From the NCBI RefSeq assembly GCF_000013985.1, contig NC_008048.1, positions 1,612,001 through 1,676,000 on the forward strand: a DNA stretch of 64,000 nt, written 5' to 3'. The DNA comes from Sphingopyxis alaskensis RB2256 (GTDB lineage Bacteria; Pseudomonadota; Alphaproteobacteria; Sphingomonadales; Sphingomonadaceae). How positions within the stretch are numbered: position 1 is the first letter of the stretch; each line of letters begins with the position of its first letter. The notes under the pieces were generated by a model. It saw only the letters and a program-made list of their open reading frames with translations, did no database searches and was not told the origin of the DNA. Positions 1 through 7,855 of this stretch are shown piece by piece. Made by a program: the position numbers and the translations under genes.

Positions 1-787
1 CGATCCGCGAACGCCCCGACAGATCGACCGCCGCCAGCCGCGCGTCGGCGATTTCGGCTTGCGAGGGCGACAGGGTGATGCCGGTATAGATCACATCGTG
101 CCGCTCGACCGCGCGTTCGGCGAGTGCGCCCCAACCGCAGCCGATTTCGAGCAGCCGGCTTCCCGACCTGAGGTCGAGCCGGTCGAGGATCGCGTCGAGC
201 TTTGCCGCCTGCGCTTCCTCCAGCGACTGGGCCGGATCGGCGAATAGTGCGCTCGAATAGTTCATCGCATGATCGAGCCATAACCGATAGAAATCATTGC
301 CCAAATCATAATGCGCGTGGATGTTGCGCCGCGCCCCGCGCCGGTCGTTGCGGTGAAGCGCGTGAATAACGCGGTTCAGCCAGCGCGACGGGCCGTGCGC
401 GCGCCCTGCATTACCCAGCGCCTCGCCATTGCGCATGAACAGGTCGAACAGCGGCACCGGATCGGGCGACGTCCATTCGCCCTTTTCCCACGCGCGGTAC
501 CAGCCGACCGACCCCGACAGCGCAAGCCGCGCCAGCGCCGCCCAGCTGTGCAGATGGACGATCGCCGTCGGCCCCCTGCCGCGCCCGCCGAGCAGCCGGA
601 CGCTCCCGTCGGGCAAATGCCCCTCGATCGTCCCGGCGAGCAGCCCCGCGTCGATGCGGTCGAGCAGGCGGTGGAACAGCGCCGTCGGCGCCAGCGCAAT
701 CAACCGCGCCATCACCCCGCCCGCGCGATAGGCACGGTCGGCGCGGAGCAGTTCCTTGCCGCGGCGGGGGCTGACATGCGTGTTCAT
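1..787 (-). CDS. Cyclopropane-fatty-acyl-phospholipid synthase family methyltransferase (partial, C-terminus outside window)
   Basis: The protein transfers a methylene group from S-adenosylmethionine to unsaturated acyl chains of membrane phospholipids, or acts as a close relative of such enzymes. Translating the minus strand from the ATG at 787 gives an open frame to the window edge. It contains the family signature AHYDLGNDFYRLWLD followed by MNYSSALF, then the SAM-binding loop LEIGCGWGALAERA and a YTGITLS segment. The first 130 residues form the weakly conserved N-terminal region. An AGGAAGG ribosome-binding site lies about 5 nt before the ATG, which decides the start. The frame is open at the left edge, so the end is unseen. 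Residues after the SAM motif are missing here, so the exact substrate class cannot be judged. Confidence 0.9.
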   Translation of the reverse strand, partial: MNTHVSPRRGKELLRADRAYRAGGVMARLIALAPTALFHRLLDRIDAGLLAGTIEGHLPDGSVRLLGGRGRGPTAIVHLHSWAALARLALSGSVGWYRAWEKGEWTSPDPVPLFDLFMRNGEALGNAGRAHGPSRWLNRVIHALHRNDRRGARRNIHAHYDLGNDFYRLWLDHAMNYSSALFADPAQSLEEAQAAKLDAILDRLDLRSGSRLLEIGCGWGALAERAVERHDVIYTGITLSPSQAEIADARLAAVDLSGRSRI

Positions 788-865
788 AGCCCCTTCCTGC
801 CTCAAAGGCGGACGGCTGACAATCGTCTGAAACGATGCGGCCATGACGTCACACGCGCGGGCGAT

Positions 866-1825
866 CTATAGGGGTTCGCTGGCGGTATCGGGCGCGGTCA
901 GGCGAACCTGAAAGCGCTCTTCGGCCAGCGGATGCATGAAACGCTGGTCGCGCAGCACCAGTGCGTCGCCATCGCGTTCAGCGACCGGCATCCGCGCCCA
1001 GAACAGAAAGGCGCGCGCGGCCGGGTCGCCCTTGACCCACATTGCCAGCCGCGGATCGTCCATGCCCGTCGGGGCACCGGTCAGGTCGACAGAGCCGCCG
1101 ACGCCGGGCGTGAAGCGCGCGGTGCCATAACGTTCGGCGGTGCGCCAGAAAATGTCGCGCCGCCAGAAGGCGAGCGGCGGCGGGCTCGCAACGACGAGCG
1201 CGTCGGCCTTGCCGCCCGCGGCCAGCGCCTCCGACGCCATGCGCTCCGCCGCGCCGGTGATCAGGCCGTTCACGAAAATATAGCCCGAAACGACCATGAA
1301 ACCGGTCCACGCGGGCTGTCGCCAGTTCGCCGCGCCGCGGCGCTCGCGGCGAAACGACAGCCACAGCGAAACGGCCAGCGCGATCCAGATCCACAGATCG
1401 ATGATGAAGAGGCTGTCGCCATAGAACCATCGCGCGGAAAAGGGTTCGAGCAGGCGGATGCCATAATTGTTGAGCCAGTCGAGCGCCGGATGGCTGAGGC
1501 AGCCGATATAGGCGAGCGCAAGCAGCCAGCCGCGATGAAGCGGAAGGCGATCGACGGGCCGCTTGCCGCGCCGTTCCTGCCAGCGGTCGAACGACATCAC
1601 CAGCGCCCAGAGGATGATCGGCAGCGCCAGCATCGCGATCGGCCCATGCGTAATCCCGCGCCGAAAGCCCAGATGCTGCACACCTTCGAGCCAGAACAGG
1701 CAGGCTGCGTCGATGTCAGGCAGGTTCGCCGCCAGAATCAGCGTCGGCATCGCCAGCCCGGTCTTCTTCTTGAGGCCCATCTGGCCCAGCAAGGCGCCGA
1801 CCAGACTGTGCGTCAGATTATCCAT
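866..1825 (-). CDS. YdjM/DUF457-family membrane-bound metal-dependent hydrolase
   Basis: A 319-residue inner-membrane protein of the YdjM/DUF457 family, annotated generally as membrane-bound metal-dependent hydrolases of unknown substrate. The N-terminus MDNLTHSLVGALLGQMGLK and the segments NLPDIDA and RRGITHGP carry the conserved His and Asp residues expected for metal binding. At least four hydrophobic segments are visible: residues about 55-80, 95-112, 135-155 and 165-185. The C-terminal 120 residues look soluble. It ends about 80 nt before the CFA synthase start on the same strand and lies 12 nt downstream of korB, so it may be read through from korAB. No specific role can be assigned. 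Confidence 0.8.
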   Translation of the reverse strand: MDNLTHSLVGALLGQMGLKKKTGLAMPTLILAANLPDIDAACLFWLEGVQHLGFRRGITHGPIAMLALPIILWALVMSFDRWQERRGKRPVDRLPLHRGWLLALAYIGCLSHPALDWLNNYGIRLLEPFSARWFYGDSLFIIDLWIWIALAVSLWLSFRRERRGAANWRQPAWTGFMVVSGYIFVNGLITGAAERMASEALAAGGKADALVVASPPPLAFWRRDIFWRTAERYGTARFTPGVGGSVDLTGAPTGMDDPRLAMWVKGDPAARAFLFWARMPVAERDGDALVLRDQRFMHPLAEERFQVRLTAPDTASEPL

Positions 1826-1837
1826 GGTGCGGACGCG

Positions 1838-2875
1838 TCAGAGCTCGGAGCCCTTTTCGGTCACTGTCCAGGTTTGTCCCTTCTTGAGCAGGCTTTGCAG
1901 GTCGGCGGTTTTGCCTTCGGCTGCGGCGGCATTCTGGCGCCAGACATCGGCCTCGAAGGTCGGCCGCGGGTCGTCGTAGAGGACGCCCAGCGCCATCGGA
2001 AACTCGCCGAAGCGCATCTCGACGAGCATGTGGGCGACGCTGCGATTGGTGACGTCGTGAACGATCACCCCCGCGGCCTGCCAGTCGCCGTCGACGACCT
2101 CGACGGTCTTGAGGTGCAGCGCCTCGGCGTCGAGCGCGATGCCCTTGGTGCCCTTGGCATAGAGCATCGGTTCGCCATGCTTGAGCCAGAGCTGGCGGTC
2201 CTCGGCGCCCTTGGGAGCGGCAAAATCCTCGAACACGTCTTTGTTATAGACGATACAGTTCTGAAAAATCTCGATAAAGGCGGCGCCCTTGTGGGCATGC
2301 GCCGCCTTCAGCACGTTCGGCAATTCCTTCGATACGTCGAAGCCGCGCGCGACGAACCGCGCGCCCGCACCGAGCGCAAAGGCCGCGGGCTGCGCCGGAC
2401 GATCGACCGATCCATAGGGGGTCGAGGGACTGGTCGTGCCGACGCGACTGGTCGGCGAATATTGCCCCTTGGTGAGGCCATAAATCTCGTTGTTGAACAG
2501 CATGATCTGGCAATCGAGATTGCGGCGAATGAGGTGCATCGTGTGGTTGCCGCCGATCGACAGTCCGTCGCCGTCGCCGGTGACGATCCAGATGTCGAGC
2601 TGCGGATTGGCGAGCTTCAGCCCCGTCGCAAACGCCGGCGCGCGACCGTGGATCGTGTGAAAGCCATAGGTTTCCATATAATAGGGGAAGCGCGACGAGC
2701 AGCCGATGCCGCTGACGAACACGGTGTTCTCGGGCGCGGTGCCGATTTCGGGCATCGTGCGCTGCACCGCCTTCAGGATCGCATAGTCGCCGCAACCGGG
2801 GCACCAGCGGACTTCCTGATCGGTTTCCCAATCCTTTAGCGTCGTCGTCCGCGCGATGGTCGTCATCTCGTTCAC
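1838..2875 (-). CDS. korB: 2-oxoacid:ferredoxin oxidoreductase, beta subunit (KorB-like)
   Basis: Beta subunit of a two-subunit 2-oxoacid:ferredoxin oxidoreductase, most likely acting on 2-oxoglutarate (CoA-dependent oxidative decarboxylation with electrons passed to ferredoxin). The 345-residue product has the WCPGCGDYAIL motif near residue 27, a second cysteine site GIGCSSR, and the thiamine diphosphate motif GDGDGLSIGGNH with a downstream NN pair. YGLTKGQYSPTS is typical of the beta subunit. The ATG overlaps the korA stop as ATGA, showing translational coupling. Substrate preference (2-oxoglutarate versus pyruvate or other oxoacids) is inferred from the subunit layout and not proven. Confidence 0.92.
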   Translation of the reverse strand: MNEMTTIARTTTLKDWETDQEVRWCPGCGDYAILKAVQRTMPEIGTAPENTVFVSGIGCSSRFPYYMETYGFHTIHGRAPAFATGLKLANPQLDIWIVTGDGDGLSIGGNHTMHLIRRNLDCQIMLFNNEIYGLTKGQYSPTSRVGTTSPSTPYGSVDRPAQPAAFALGAGARFVARGFDVSKELPNVLKAAHAHKGAAFIEIFQNCIVYNKDVFEDFAAPKGAEDRQLWLKHGEPMLYAKGTKGIALDAEALHLKTVEVVDGDWQAAGVIVHDVTNRSVAHMLVEMRFGEFPMALGVLYDDPRPTFEADVWRQNAAAAEGKTADLQSLLKKGQTWTVTEKGSEL

Positions 2876-4737
2876 TTGAGTGCCTCCTCGATGGCGGCTT
2901 CGATTTCGGCGATGGTGAAGGGCTGGCCCGACACCTTGTTCACGGGCCTCGCGTCGACCAGATACTGATCGCGCAGCACCGTCTTCAGCTGGCCGGTGTT
3001 CATTTCGGGTACGATCACCTTGTCATAGCTTTTCAAAAGCGCGCCCAGATTGGCGGGCAGCGGCCAGATGTGGCGGATATGGACGTGGCTGACATCGCAG
3101 CCCTCGGCGCGCTTGCGCCGCACCGCCTGATGGATCGGGCCAAAGGTCGATCCCCAGCCGACAACCGCGAGCTTGCCGCCCTCGGCGCCCAGTTCGACGA
3201 TCTGGTCGGGCACCTTGATGCCGTCGATCTTTGCCTTGCGGATGTCGGTCATCGCCTGATGGTTGGCGGGCGCATAGTTGATGTGGCCGGTGTCGACTTC
3301 CTTTTCGATTCCGCCGATGCGGTGGAGCAGGCCGGGAGTGCCGGGCCTGACCCACGGCCGCGCGAGCTTGTCGTCGCGACCATAGGGTTTGAACCCGCCT
3401 TCGGGCACTTCGGTCAGGAACTCGACCGGGAACGCTTCGTAAGTCGTGAGGTCGGGCACCTTCCAGGGCTCGGCGGCGTTGGCGATATAGCCGTCGGTGA
3501 GCAGCATCACCGGGGTCATATATTGCACCGCGATGCGGCACGCCTCGATCGCGCATTCGAACGCATCGCCGGGCGAGCGCGCGGCGATCACCGGCATCGG
3601 CGCATCGCCGTTGCGGCCATAGACCGCCTGATACAGGTCCGACTGCTCGGTCTTGGTCGGCAGGCCCGTCGAAGGACCGCCGCGCTGCGAATTGACGATG
3701 ACGAGCGGCAGCTCGGTCATGATCGCGAGCCCCATCGCCTCGCCCTTCAGCGCGATGCCCGGCCCCGATGAACTGGTGACACCCAGCGCGCCGCCATAGC
3801 TTGCACCGATCGCCGAACAGATGGCGGCAATCTCGTCCTCTGCCTGAAAGGTCGTGACGTCATATTCCTTCAGCCGCGACAGATGGTGCAGGATCGCCGA
3901 CGCGGGGGTGATCGGATAACCGCCGAAGAACATCGGCAGCCTGGCGAGCTGCGCGCCAGCAACGAGTCCAAGCGCAATGCCTTCGGCGCCGGTCAGCGTT
4001 CGATAAAGGCCGGGCTCGGCAGGCGCCGGATCGACATGATGCTGTTTGAGCGGGCCTGCCAGCTCGGCGGTCTCGCCATAGGCGTGACCCGCATTGAGCG
4101 CCGCGACATTCGCCGCCGCGAGATCGGGCGCCTTCGCGAACTTGGCATTCAGCCAGTCGATCAGCGGCTGGCGGTCGCGGTCGAACATCCAGAGCGCGAG
4201 CCCCAGCGTCCACATATTCTTGCAGCGCAGTGCTTCCTTGTTGCCGAGCCCGAAGGGCTTCACCGCATCCAGCGTCAACTGGCTGATGTTGAGCTTCAGG
4301 AGCTGCCATTTCGCGAGACTGCCGTCGTCGAGCGGGTTCGCGTCATATTTCGCCTTGGCGAGGTTGCGGTCGTTGAACTCGCCTTCGTCGGCGATGATCA
4401 GGCCGCCGGGCTTGAGCGCCGGAACATTGGTCTTGAGCGCCGCCGGGTTCATCGCGACGAGCACGTCGGGCGCGTCGCCCGCGGTGTCGATCGCCGACGA
4501 ACCGAAATTGATCTGGAACGCCGACACGCCGAACAATGTGCCCTGCGGTGCGCGGATTTCGGCGGGAAAGTCGGGGAAGGTCGCAAAATCATTGCCCGCC
4601 AGCGCAGAGGACAAAGTGAACTGACCGCCGGTCAACTGCATCCCGTCGCCGCTGTCGCCGGCAAATCGAACCACCACTGCATCCGAAAGGGGGGACTGCC
4701 GCTTCTCGCCGGCCCGGTCCTCTACCGCTGTCGCCAT
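2872..4737 (-). CDS. korA: 2-oxoacid:ferredoxin oxidoreductase, fused gamma-alpha subunit (KorA-like)
   Basis: Large subunit of the same oxidoreductase. Residues about 20-215 form the gamma (CoA-related) domain with the VVRFAGDSGDGMQLTGG start. Residues about 245 to the end form the alpha pyrimidine-binding domain, seen in FFGGYPITPASAILHHLS, FQAEDEIAAIC and SSSGPGIALKGEA. The fused gamma-alpha arrangement with a separate beta subunit is the usual KorAB form. An upstream ATG at 4797 would add 20 residues that do not look like the family. The start at 4737 has a GAGG-AGAA-rich leader and gives a 621-residue protein. It heads the korA-korB pair, which overlaps by 4 nt. The region 4738-4921 to the divergent hydrolase gene should hold both promoters. 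Confidence 0.93.
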   Translation of the reverse strand: MATAVEDRAGEKRQSPLSDAVVVRFAGDSGDGMQLTGGQFTLSSALAGNDFATFPDFPAEIRAPQGTLFGVSAFQINFGSSAIDTAGDAPDVLVAMNPAALKTNVPALKPGGLIIADEGEFNDRNLAKAKYDANPLDDGSLAKWQLLKLNISQLTLDAVKPFGLGNKEALRCKNMWTLGLALWMFDRDRQPLIDWLNAKFAKAPDLAAANVAALNAGHAYGETAELAGPLKQHHVDPAPAEPGLYRTLTGAEGIALGLVAGAQLARLPMFFGGYPITPASAILHHLSRLKEYDVTTFQAEDEIAAICSAIGASYGGALGVTSSSGPGIALKGEAMGLAIMTELPLVIVNSQRGGPSTGLPTKTEQSDLYQAVYGRNGDAPMPVIAARSPGDAFECAIEACRIAVQYMTPVMLLTDGYIANAAEPWKVPDLTTYEAFPVEFLTEVPEGGFKPYGRDDKLARPWVRPGTPGLLHRIGGIEKEVDTGHINYAPANHQAMTDIRKAKIDGIKVPDQIVELGAEGGKLAVVGWGSTFGPIHQAVRRKRAEGCDVSHVHIRHIWPLPANLGALLKSYDKVIVPEMNTGQLKTVLRDQYLVDARPVNKVSGQPFTIAEIEAAIEEALK

Positions 4738-4921
4738 TTTTTCTTCTGCCTCAAAACTTGCGAACCTGTGACATCGGCCTAGGCCTGTGCGCGCCAAGCC
4801 GCAATTGAGAAAAAATTGTGCGCCGCAAAGGGTGACGCATGGGTGAGTTTCGATTTGCCATTGAATTTGCGGTGTCGATAGCGAATAGCCGGGCGACGAT
4901 GGCGATCAGGGAGAAACGCGA

Positions 4922-5869
4922 ATGACCGACGGCACCCCCCATTATACGCGCCCCGATGTGGCGGCTTTTCTGGCCTTTCTGAATATGCAGGAAGGCCCGA
5001 AGATGGAGGAGATGCCGCCAGAGGGCGCGCGGGAGATGTTCCGGGCGATGGGCCAGATCGCCGATGTTCCGCGCGGCGAGATAGCCCATGTCGAGGATCG
5101 CACCATCCCCGGACCCGCAGGCGCGCTTCCGATCCGGATCTACGATAATCGCCCCGATCGCGAGCCCGGCCCGGTGATGGTCTTCTATCACGGTGGCGGC
5201 TGGGTGATCGGCGATCTCGACACGCACGATCCCTATTGCGCCGAGGCGGCGCGGCAGCTCGACATGCCCGTGATCGCCGTCGATTACCGCCTCGCCCCCG
5301 AACATCCCTTTCCCGCGGCGCCCGAAGATTGCGAAGCGGCAACGCGCTGGGTCGCCGACAATGTCCCCTGTACCGGTCTCGTGCTTTCGGGCGAGAGCGC
5401 GGGCGGCAATCTGACGATCGCGACCGCGCTGACGTTGCGCGACAAGCCGGCGTCGAAACCGGTCATCGCCATCCATCCCATCTATCCCGCCGTGACGACG
5501 CGCGACGACTGGCAAAGCTATCGTGATTTCGGCGAGGGCCATTTGCTCACCAAAGGCGGCATGGCCTGGTTCGGCAATCATTATGCCGCGGATCCCGGAG
5601 ACTATCGGGCTTCGCCGCTCGATTTCCCGGCGGAAGGCCTGCCGCCGACGCTGCTGGTCACCGCGGGGCTCGACCCGCTGCGCGACCAGGGCCGCGCCTA
5701 TGCCGCGAAGCTGATCGAGGCGGGCGTGCCGACCAGCTTTCGCGAGGCAAAGGGCAATATCCACGGCTATATAAACCTGGCGCAAGGCATCCCCAGCGCA
5801 AAGGACGATATTCGCGGCGCCCTCACCATATTGAAAGCAATCGTCGCCGACGCTAACGCCGCGGCATGA
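4922..5869 (+). CDS. Alpha/beta hydrolase of the hormone-sensitive lipase (GDXG) family
   Basis: A 315-residue cytoplasmic esterase or lipase-like hydrolase. The oxyanion-hole motif YHGGGWVIGD is at about residue 83. The nucleophile elbow GESAGGN is at about 160, with the catalytic Ser. The Asp lies in GLDPLRDQG and the His in NIHGYINL near residue 280, so the triad is complete. Such enzymes cleave short-chain acyl esters, but the natural substrate cannot be told from sequence. GGGAGAAACGCGA precedes the ATG and supports the start. The TGA overlaps the rppH ATG as ATGA, so the two genes are translationally coupled, although their functions appear unrelated. Confidence 0.9.
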   Translation: MTDGTPHYTRPDVAAFLAFLNMQEGPKMEEMPPEGAREMFRAMGQIADVPRGEIAHVEDRTIPGPAGALPIRIYDNRPDREPGPVMVFYHGGGWVIGDLDTHDPYCAEAARQLDMPVIAVDYRLAPEHPFPAAPEDCEAATRWVADNVPCTGLVLSGESAGGNLTIATALTLRDKPASKPVIAIHPIYPAVTTRDDWQSYRDFGEGHLLTKGGMAWFGNHYAADPGDYRASPLDFPAEGLPPTLLVTAGLDPLRDQGRAYAAKLIEAGVPTSFREAKGNIHGYINLAQGIPSAKDDIRGALTILKAIVADANAAA

Positions 5870-6342
5870 TCGACCACGACAAGCTTCCCTATCGCCCCTG
5901 CGCGGGCGTCATGCTCGCCAACCGCGACGGCCGCGTCTTCGTCGGCCAGCGGCTCGATACGTCGAGCGAGGCATGGCAGATGCCGCAGGGCGGCATCGAC
6001 GAGGGGGAGGATGCCGAAAAGGCCGCGATCCGCGAACTTGGCGAGGAAACCGGCATCCACGGCGGGCTGGTCGACATCATCGCGCGCAGCCGCGAGGAGT
6101 ATTTCTATGACCTGCCCGACCATCTGATCGGCAAGATGTGGGGCGGCAAATATCGCGGCCAGCGCCAGCACTGGTTCCTGATGCGCTTCATGGGCGAGGA
6201 CAGCGACATCGACATCCACACCAGGCATCAGGAGTTTCGTGCGTGGCGCTGGGTCGATCTCGGCGAGATCGAGAAACTGATCGTCCCGTTCAAACGCGCG
6301 CTCTACCGCGGGCTGATCGAGGAGTTCGGTCCGCTGGTCTGA
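5866..6342 (+). CDS. rppH: RNA pyrophosphohydrolase (Nudix)
   Basis: A 158-residue Nudix hydrolase that removes pyrophosphate from 5'-triphosphorylated mRNA and so starts 5'-end-dependent decay. The Nudix box is intact at residues about 43-65: GGIDEGE, then AAIRELGEETGI, matching GX5EX7REUXEEXGU. The N-terminal YRPCAGVMLANRDG and the later GQRQHWFLMRF and FRAWRW segments are characteristic of RppH. Length agrees with the family (about 155-175 residues). The start overlaps the hydrolase stop by 4 nt. It is followed by a REP-like inverted repeat that may act as transcript-end structure. Confidence 0.93.
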   Translation: MIDHDKLPYRPCAGVMLANRDGRVFVGQRLDTSSEAWQMPQGGIDEGEDAEKAAIRELGEETGIHGGLVDIIARSREEYFYDLPDHLIGKMWGGKYRGQRQHWFLMRFMGEDSDIDIHTRHQEFRAWRWVDLGEIEKLIVPFKRALYRGLIEEFGPLV

Positions 6343-6349
6343 CCTCAGC

Positions 6350-6447
6350 CGTCATTGCGAGCGAAGCGACGCAATCTCCCGCCATCCACCTTAGGGAAGG
6401 TCGATGGCTGAGGATTGCCGCGTCGCCTTCGGCTCCTCGCAATGACG
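6350..6447. repeat. REP-like inverted repeat between rppH and udg
   Basis: An imperfect palindrome of about 98 bp. The left end CGTCATTGCGAGCGAAGCGA is mirrored by a right end reading GGCTCCTCGCAATGACG. The core holds CAATCT and GATTGCCG arms around a short loop. It lies between two convergent genes, where REP/BIME-type elements often sit, and could form a stable hairpin in either transcript. Copy number elsewhere in the genome cannot be seen here. Confidence 0.75.
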
Positions 6448-6453
6448 AGGCGA

Positions 6454-7116
6454 TCAAACGCCCTCTTCGTGCAATGCCAGCGCCGTCCGAAAGACGTCGG
6501 CGAACATCTCCGGCGTCAGCCGCCCGGTGTTCGTGTTGTAGCGCGAGCAATGATAGCTATCGACCAGATGCCGCCCATCGGGCAACGCATGGACCGCGCC
6601 ATGCGCGAACGGATGCGCGGCAAGGCGCGCGCCCGTCGCCCGCAGCACCGCAACATGCGCGATCCGCCCAAGCGCGACGATCACCCGCACCTTCGGCAGA
6701 GCGGCCAGCTGGCGCTCGAAGAACGGCCGACAGTTCGCGATTTCCGCCGGTGCCGGCTTGTTCTGCGGCGGCAGGCATTTGACGCTGTTGACGATGATCG
6801 CGCCATCGAGTGTAAGCCCATCGTCGATCCGCGCGTCATAATCACCCCGGCTCAGCCCGAACGCCGCGAGCGCCCTGAACAACAGGTCGCCCGCATAGTC
6901 GCCGGTGAACGGCCTGCCCGTCCGGTTCGCCCCATGCTTGCCCGGCGCCAGTCCCGCCAGCGCCAGCCACGCATCGGGATCGCCGAAGGCGGGGACCGGC
7001 GCATTCCACCAGTCCGGGTGCTCGGCCTGACATTCCTGCCGCAGCGCAACCAGTCGCGGGCAGCGCGAACAGTCGCGCGGCGGCTCGGTTCCGGGCAACG
7101 GGCTATCAATTTCCAT
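6454..7116 (-). CDS. Family 5 (UdgB-type) uracil-DNA glycosylase
   Basis: A base-excision repair enzyme that removes uracil (and possibly hypoxanthine) from DNA. Motif 1 is GLAPGKHGANRTGRPFTGD, which fits the UdgB family and not the classical Ung family. Motif 2 is SYHCSRYNTNTGRLT near the C-terminus. Cysteines in DCSRCPRL, SVKCLPP and ANCRPF are placed as expected for a [4Fe-4S] cluster. A TTG at 7152 would lengthen the protein, but the first ATG at 7116 gives a normal 220-residue product and avoids overlap with folK. The divergent folK start is 24 nt away, so the two genes share a very short 5' region. Confidence 0.87.
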   Translation of the reverse strand: MEIDSPLPGTEPPRDCSRCPRLVALRQECQAEHPDWWNAPVPAFGDPDAWLALAGLAPGKHGANRTGRPFTGDYAGDLLFRALAAFGLSRGDYDARIDDGLTLDGAIIVNSVKCLPPQNKPAPAEIANCRPFFERQLAALPKVRVIVALGRIAHVAVLRATGARLAAHPFAHGAVHALPDGRHLVDSYHCSRYNTNTGRLTPEMFADVFRTALALHEEGV

Positions 7117-7139
7117 ACGGCTGCAGTAGGCGCGGAGAT

Positions 7140-7661
7140 ATGAGCGATGCAAGGCCGCTGCCCCTCTATGCGATCGGCCTCGGGTCGAATCGCCGCCACG
7201 CGCGCCATGGCGACCCTCGCGCCGTGCTGCTCGCCGCGCTCGCCGCGCTCGAAAGCGATGACATAGAGGCTGTCGACGCCAGCCCGATCATCGCCAGCGA
7301 TCCCATCGGCCCCTCGCGCCGCCGCTATGCCAATGCCGTCGCGCTCGTCGCGTCGGACCTGAGCCCCCCCGAAATGCTCGAACGGTTGCAGGCGATCGAG
7401 GCGCGTTTCGGCCGTCGCACCGGTCAACGCTGGGGCTCGCGCACACTCGACCTCGACATATTGCTCTGGTCGGGCGGCGCCTGGTCCGACGCCGGGCTGA
7501 CCATCCCCCACCCTGCGCTCGCGCACCGCGCGTTCGTGCTCGGCCCGCTCCGCGCGATCGTGCCCCAATGGCGCCACCCGCTCCACGCGCGCAGCATCCG
7601 CCAGCTCGCCGCGCGGCTCGTCCGTCCAAAGCCGGTTGACCGCCGCGCCGCAGCGCACTAG
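7140..7661 (+). CDS. folK: 2-amino-4-hydroxy-6-hydroxymethyldihydropteridine pyrophosphokinase
   Basis: Folate biosynthesis enzyme that transfers pyrophosphate from ATP to 6-hydroxymethyl-7,8-dihydropterin. The 173-residue product begins with LYAIGLGSN. It contains the conserved RRYANAVALV region, LQAIEARFGR, the signature RWGSRTLDLDILLW (Asp pair binding magnesium) and IPHPALAHRAFVLGPL. GGAGAT directly precedes the ATG. It is divergent from the uracil-DNA glycosylase gene and is followed about 40 nt later by tRNA-Lys. Confidence 0.94.
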   Translation: MSDARPLPLYAIGLGSNRRHARHGDPRAVLLAALAALESDDIEAVDASPIIASDPIGPSRRRYANAVALVASDLSPPEMLERLQAIEARFGRRTGQRWGSRTLDLDILLWSGGAWSDAGLTIPHPALAHRAFVLGPLRAIVPQWRHPLHARSIRQLAARLVRPKPVDRRAAAH

Positions 7662-7703
7662 GGCGACGGCTCACTTCGCGCGCCGCTATATTCGGGCGCC
7701 GAT

Positions 7704-7779
7704 GGGCCCTTAGCTCAGTCGGTAGAGCAACTGACTTTTAATCAGTAGGTCGCTGGTTCGAACCCAGCAGGGCTCACCA
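7704..7779 (+). tRNA. tRNA-Lys (anticodon TTT)
   Basis: A complete 76-nt cloverleaf. The acceptor stem GGGCCCT pairs with AGGGCTC, with one G-U pair. The D-arm TAGCTCAGTCGGTAGAGCA is standard. The anticodon stem-loop ACTGA-CTTTTAA-TCAGT has anticodon TTT, and the T-arm CTGGTTCGAACCCAG is canonical. The discriminator base is A and the CCA end is encoded. Confidence 0.98.
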
Positions 7780-7855
7780 CATTTAAACCACTATGATTCC
7801 ATAAGCTGCTCCCGCACGAACCGTCGCATGGATGCGGTTCAATGGAGGACATTCA

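Noticed and set aside
932..2839. 635-codon plus-strand open frame opposite korB and the YdjM-like gene
   Set aside because: It mirrors two well-supported minus-strand genes, is rich in Arg, His and Asp as expected for antisense of high-GC codons, and shows no domain.
4751..5785. 344-codon minus-strand frame opposite the GDXG hydrolase
   Set aside because: The plus-strand hydrolase has a complete catalytic triad and ribosome-binding site. The minus frame has no recognisable motif.
7832..7855. ATG start at 7832 for the UDP-glucuronate epimerase
   Set aside because: No ribosome-binding site precedes it, and GGAGGA sits between it and a TTG from which the conserved N-terminus begins.
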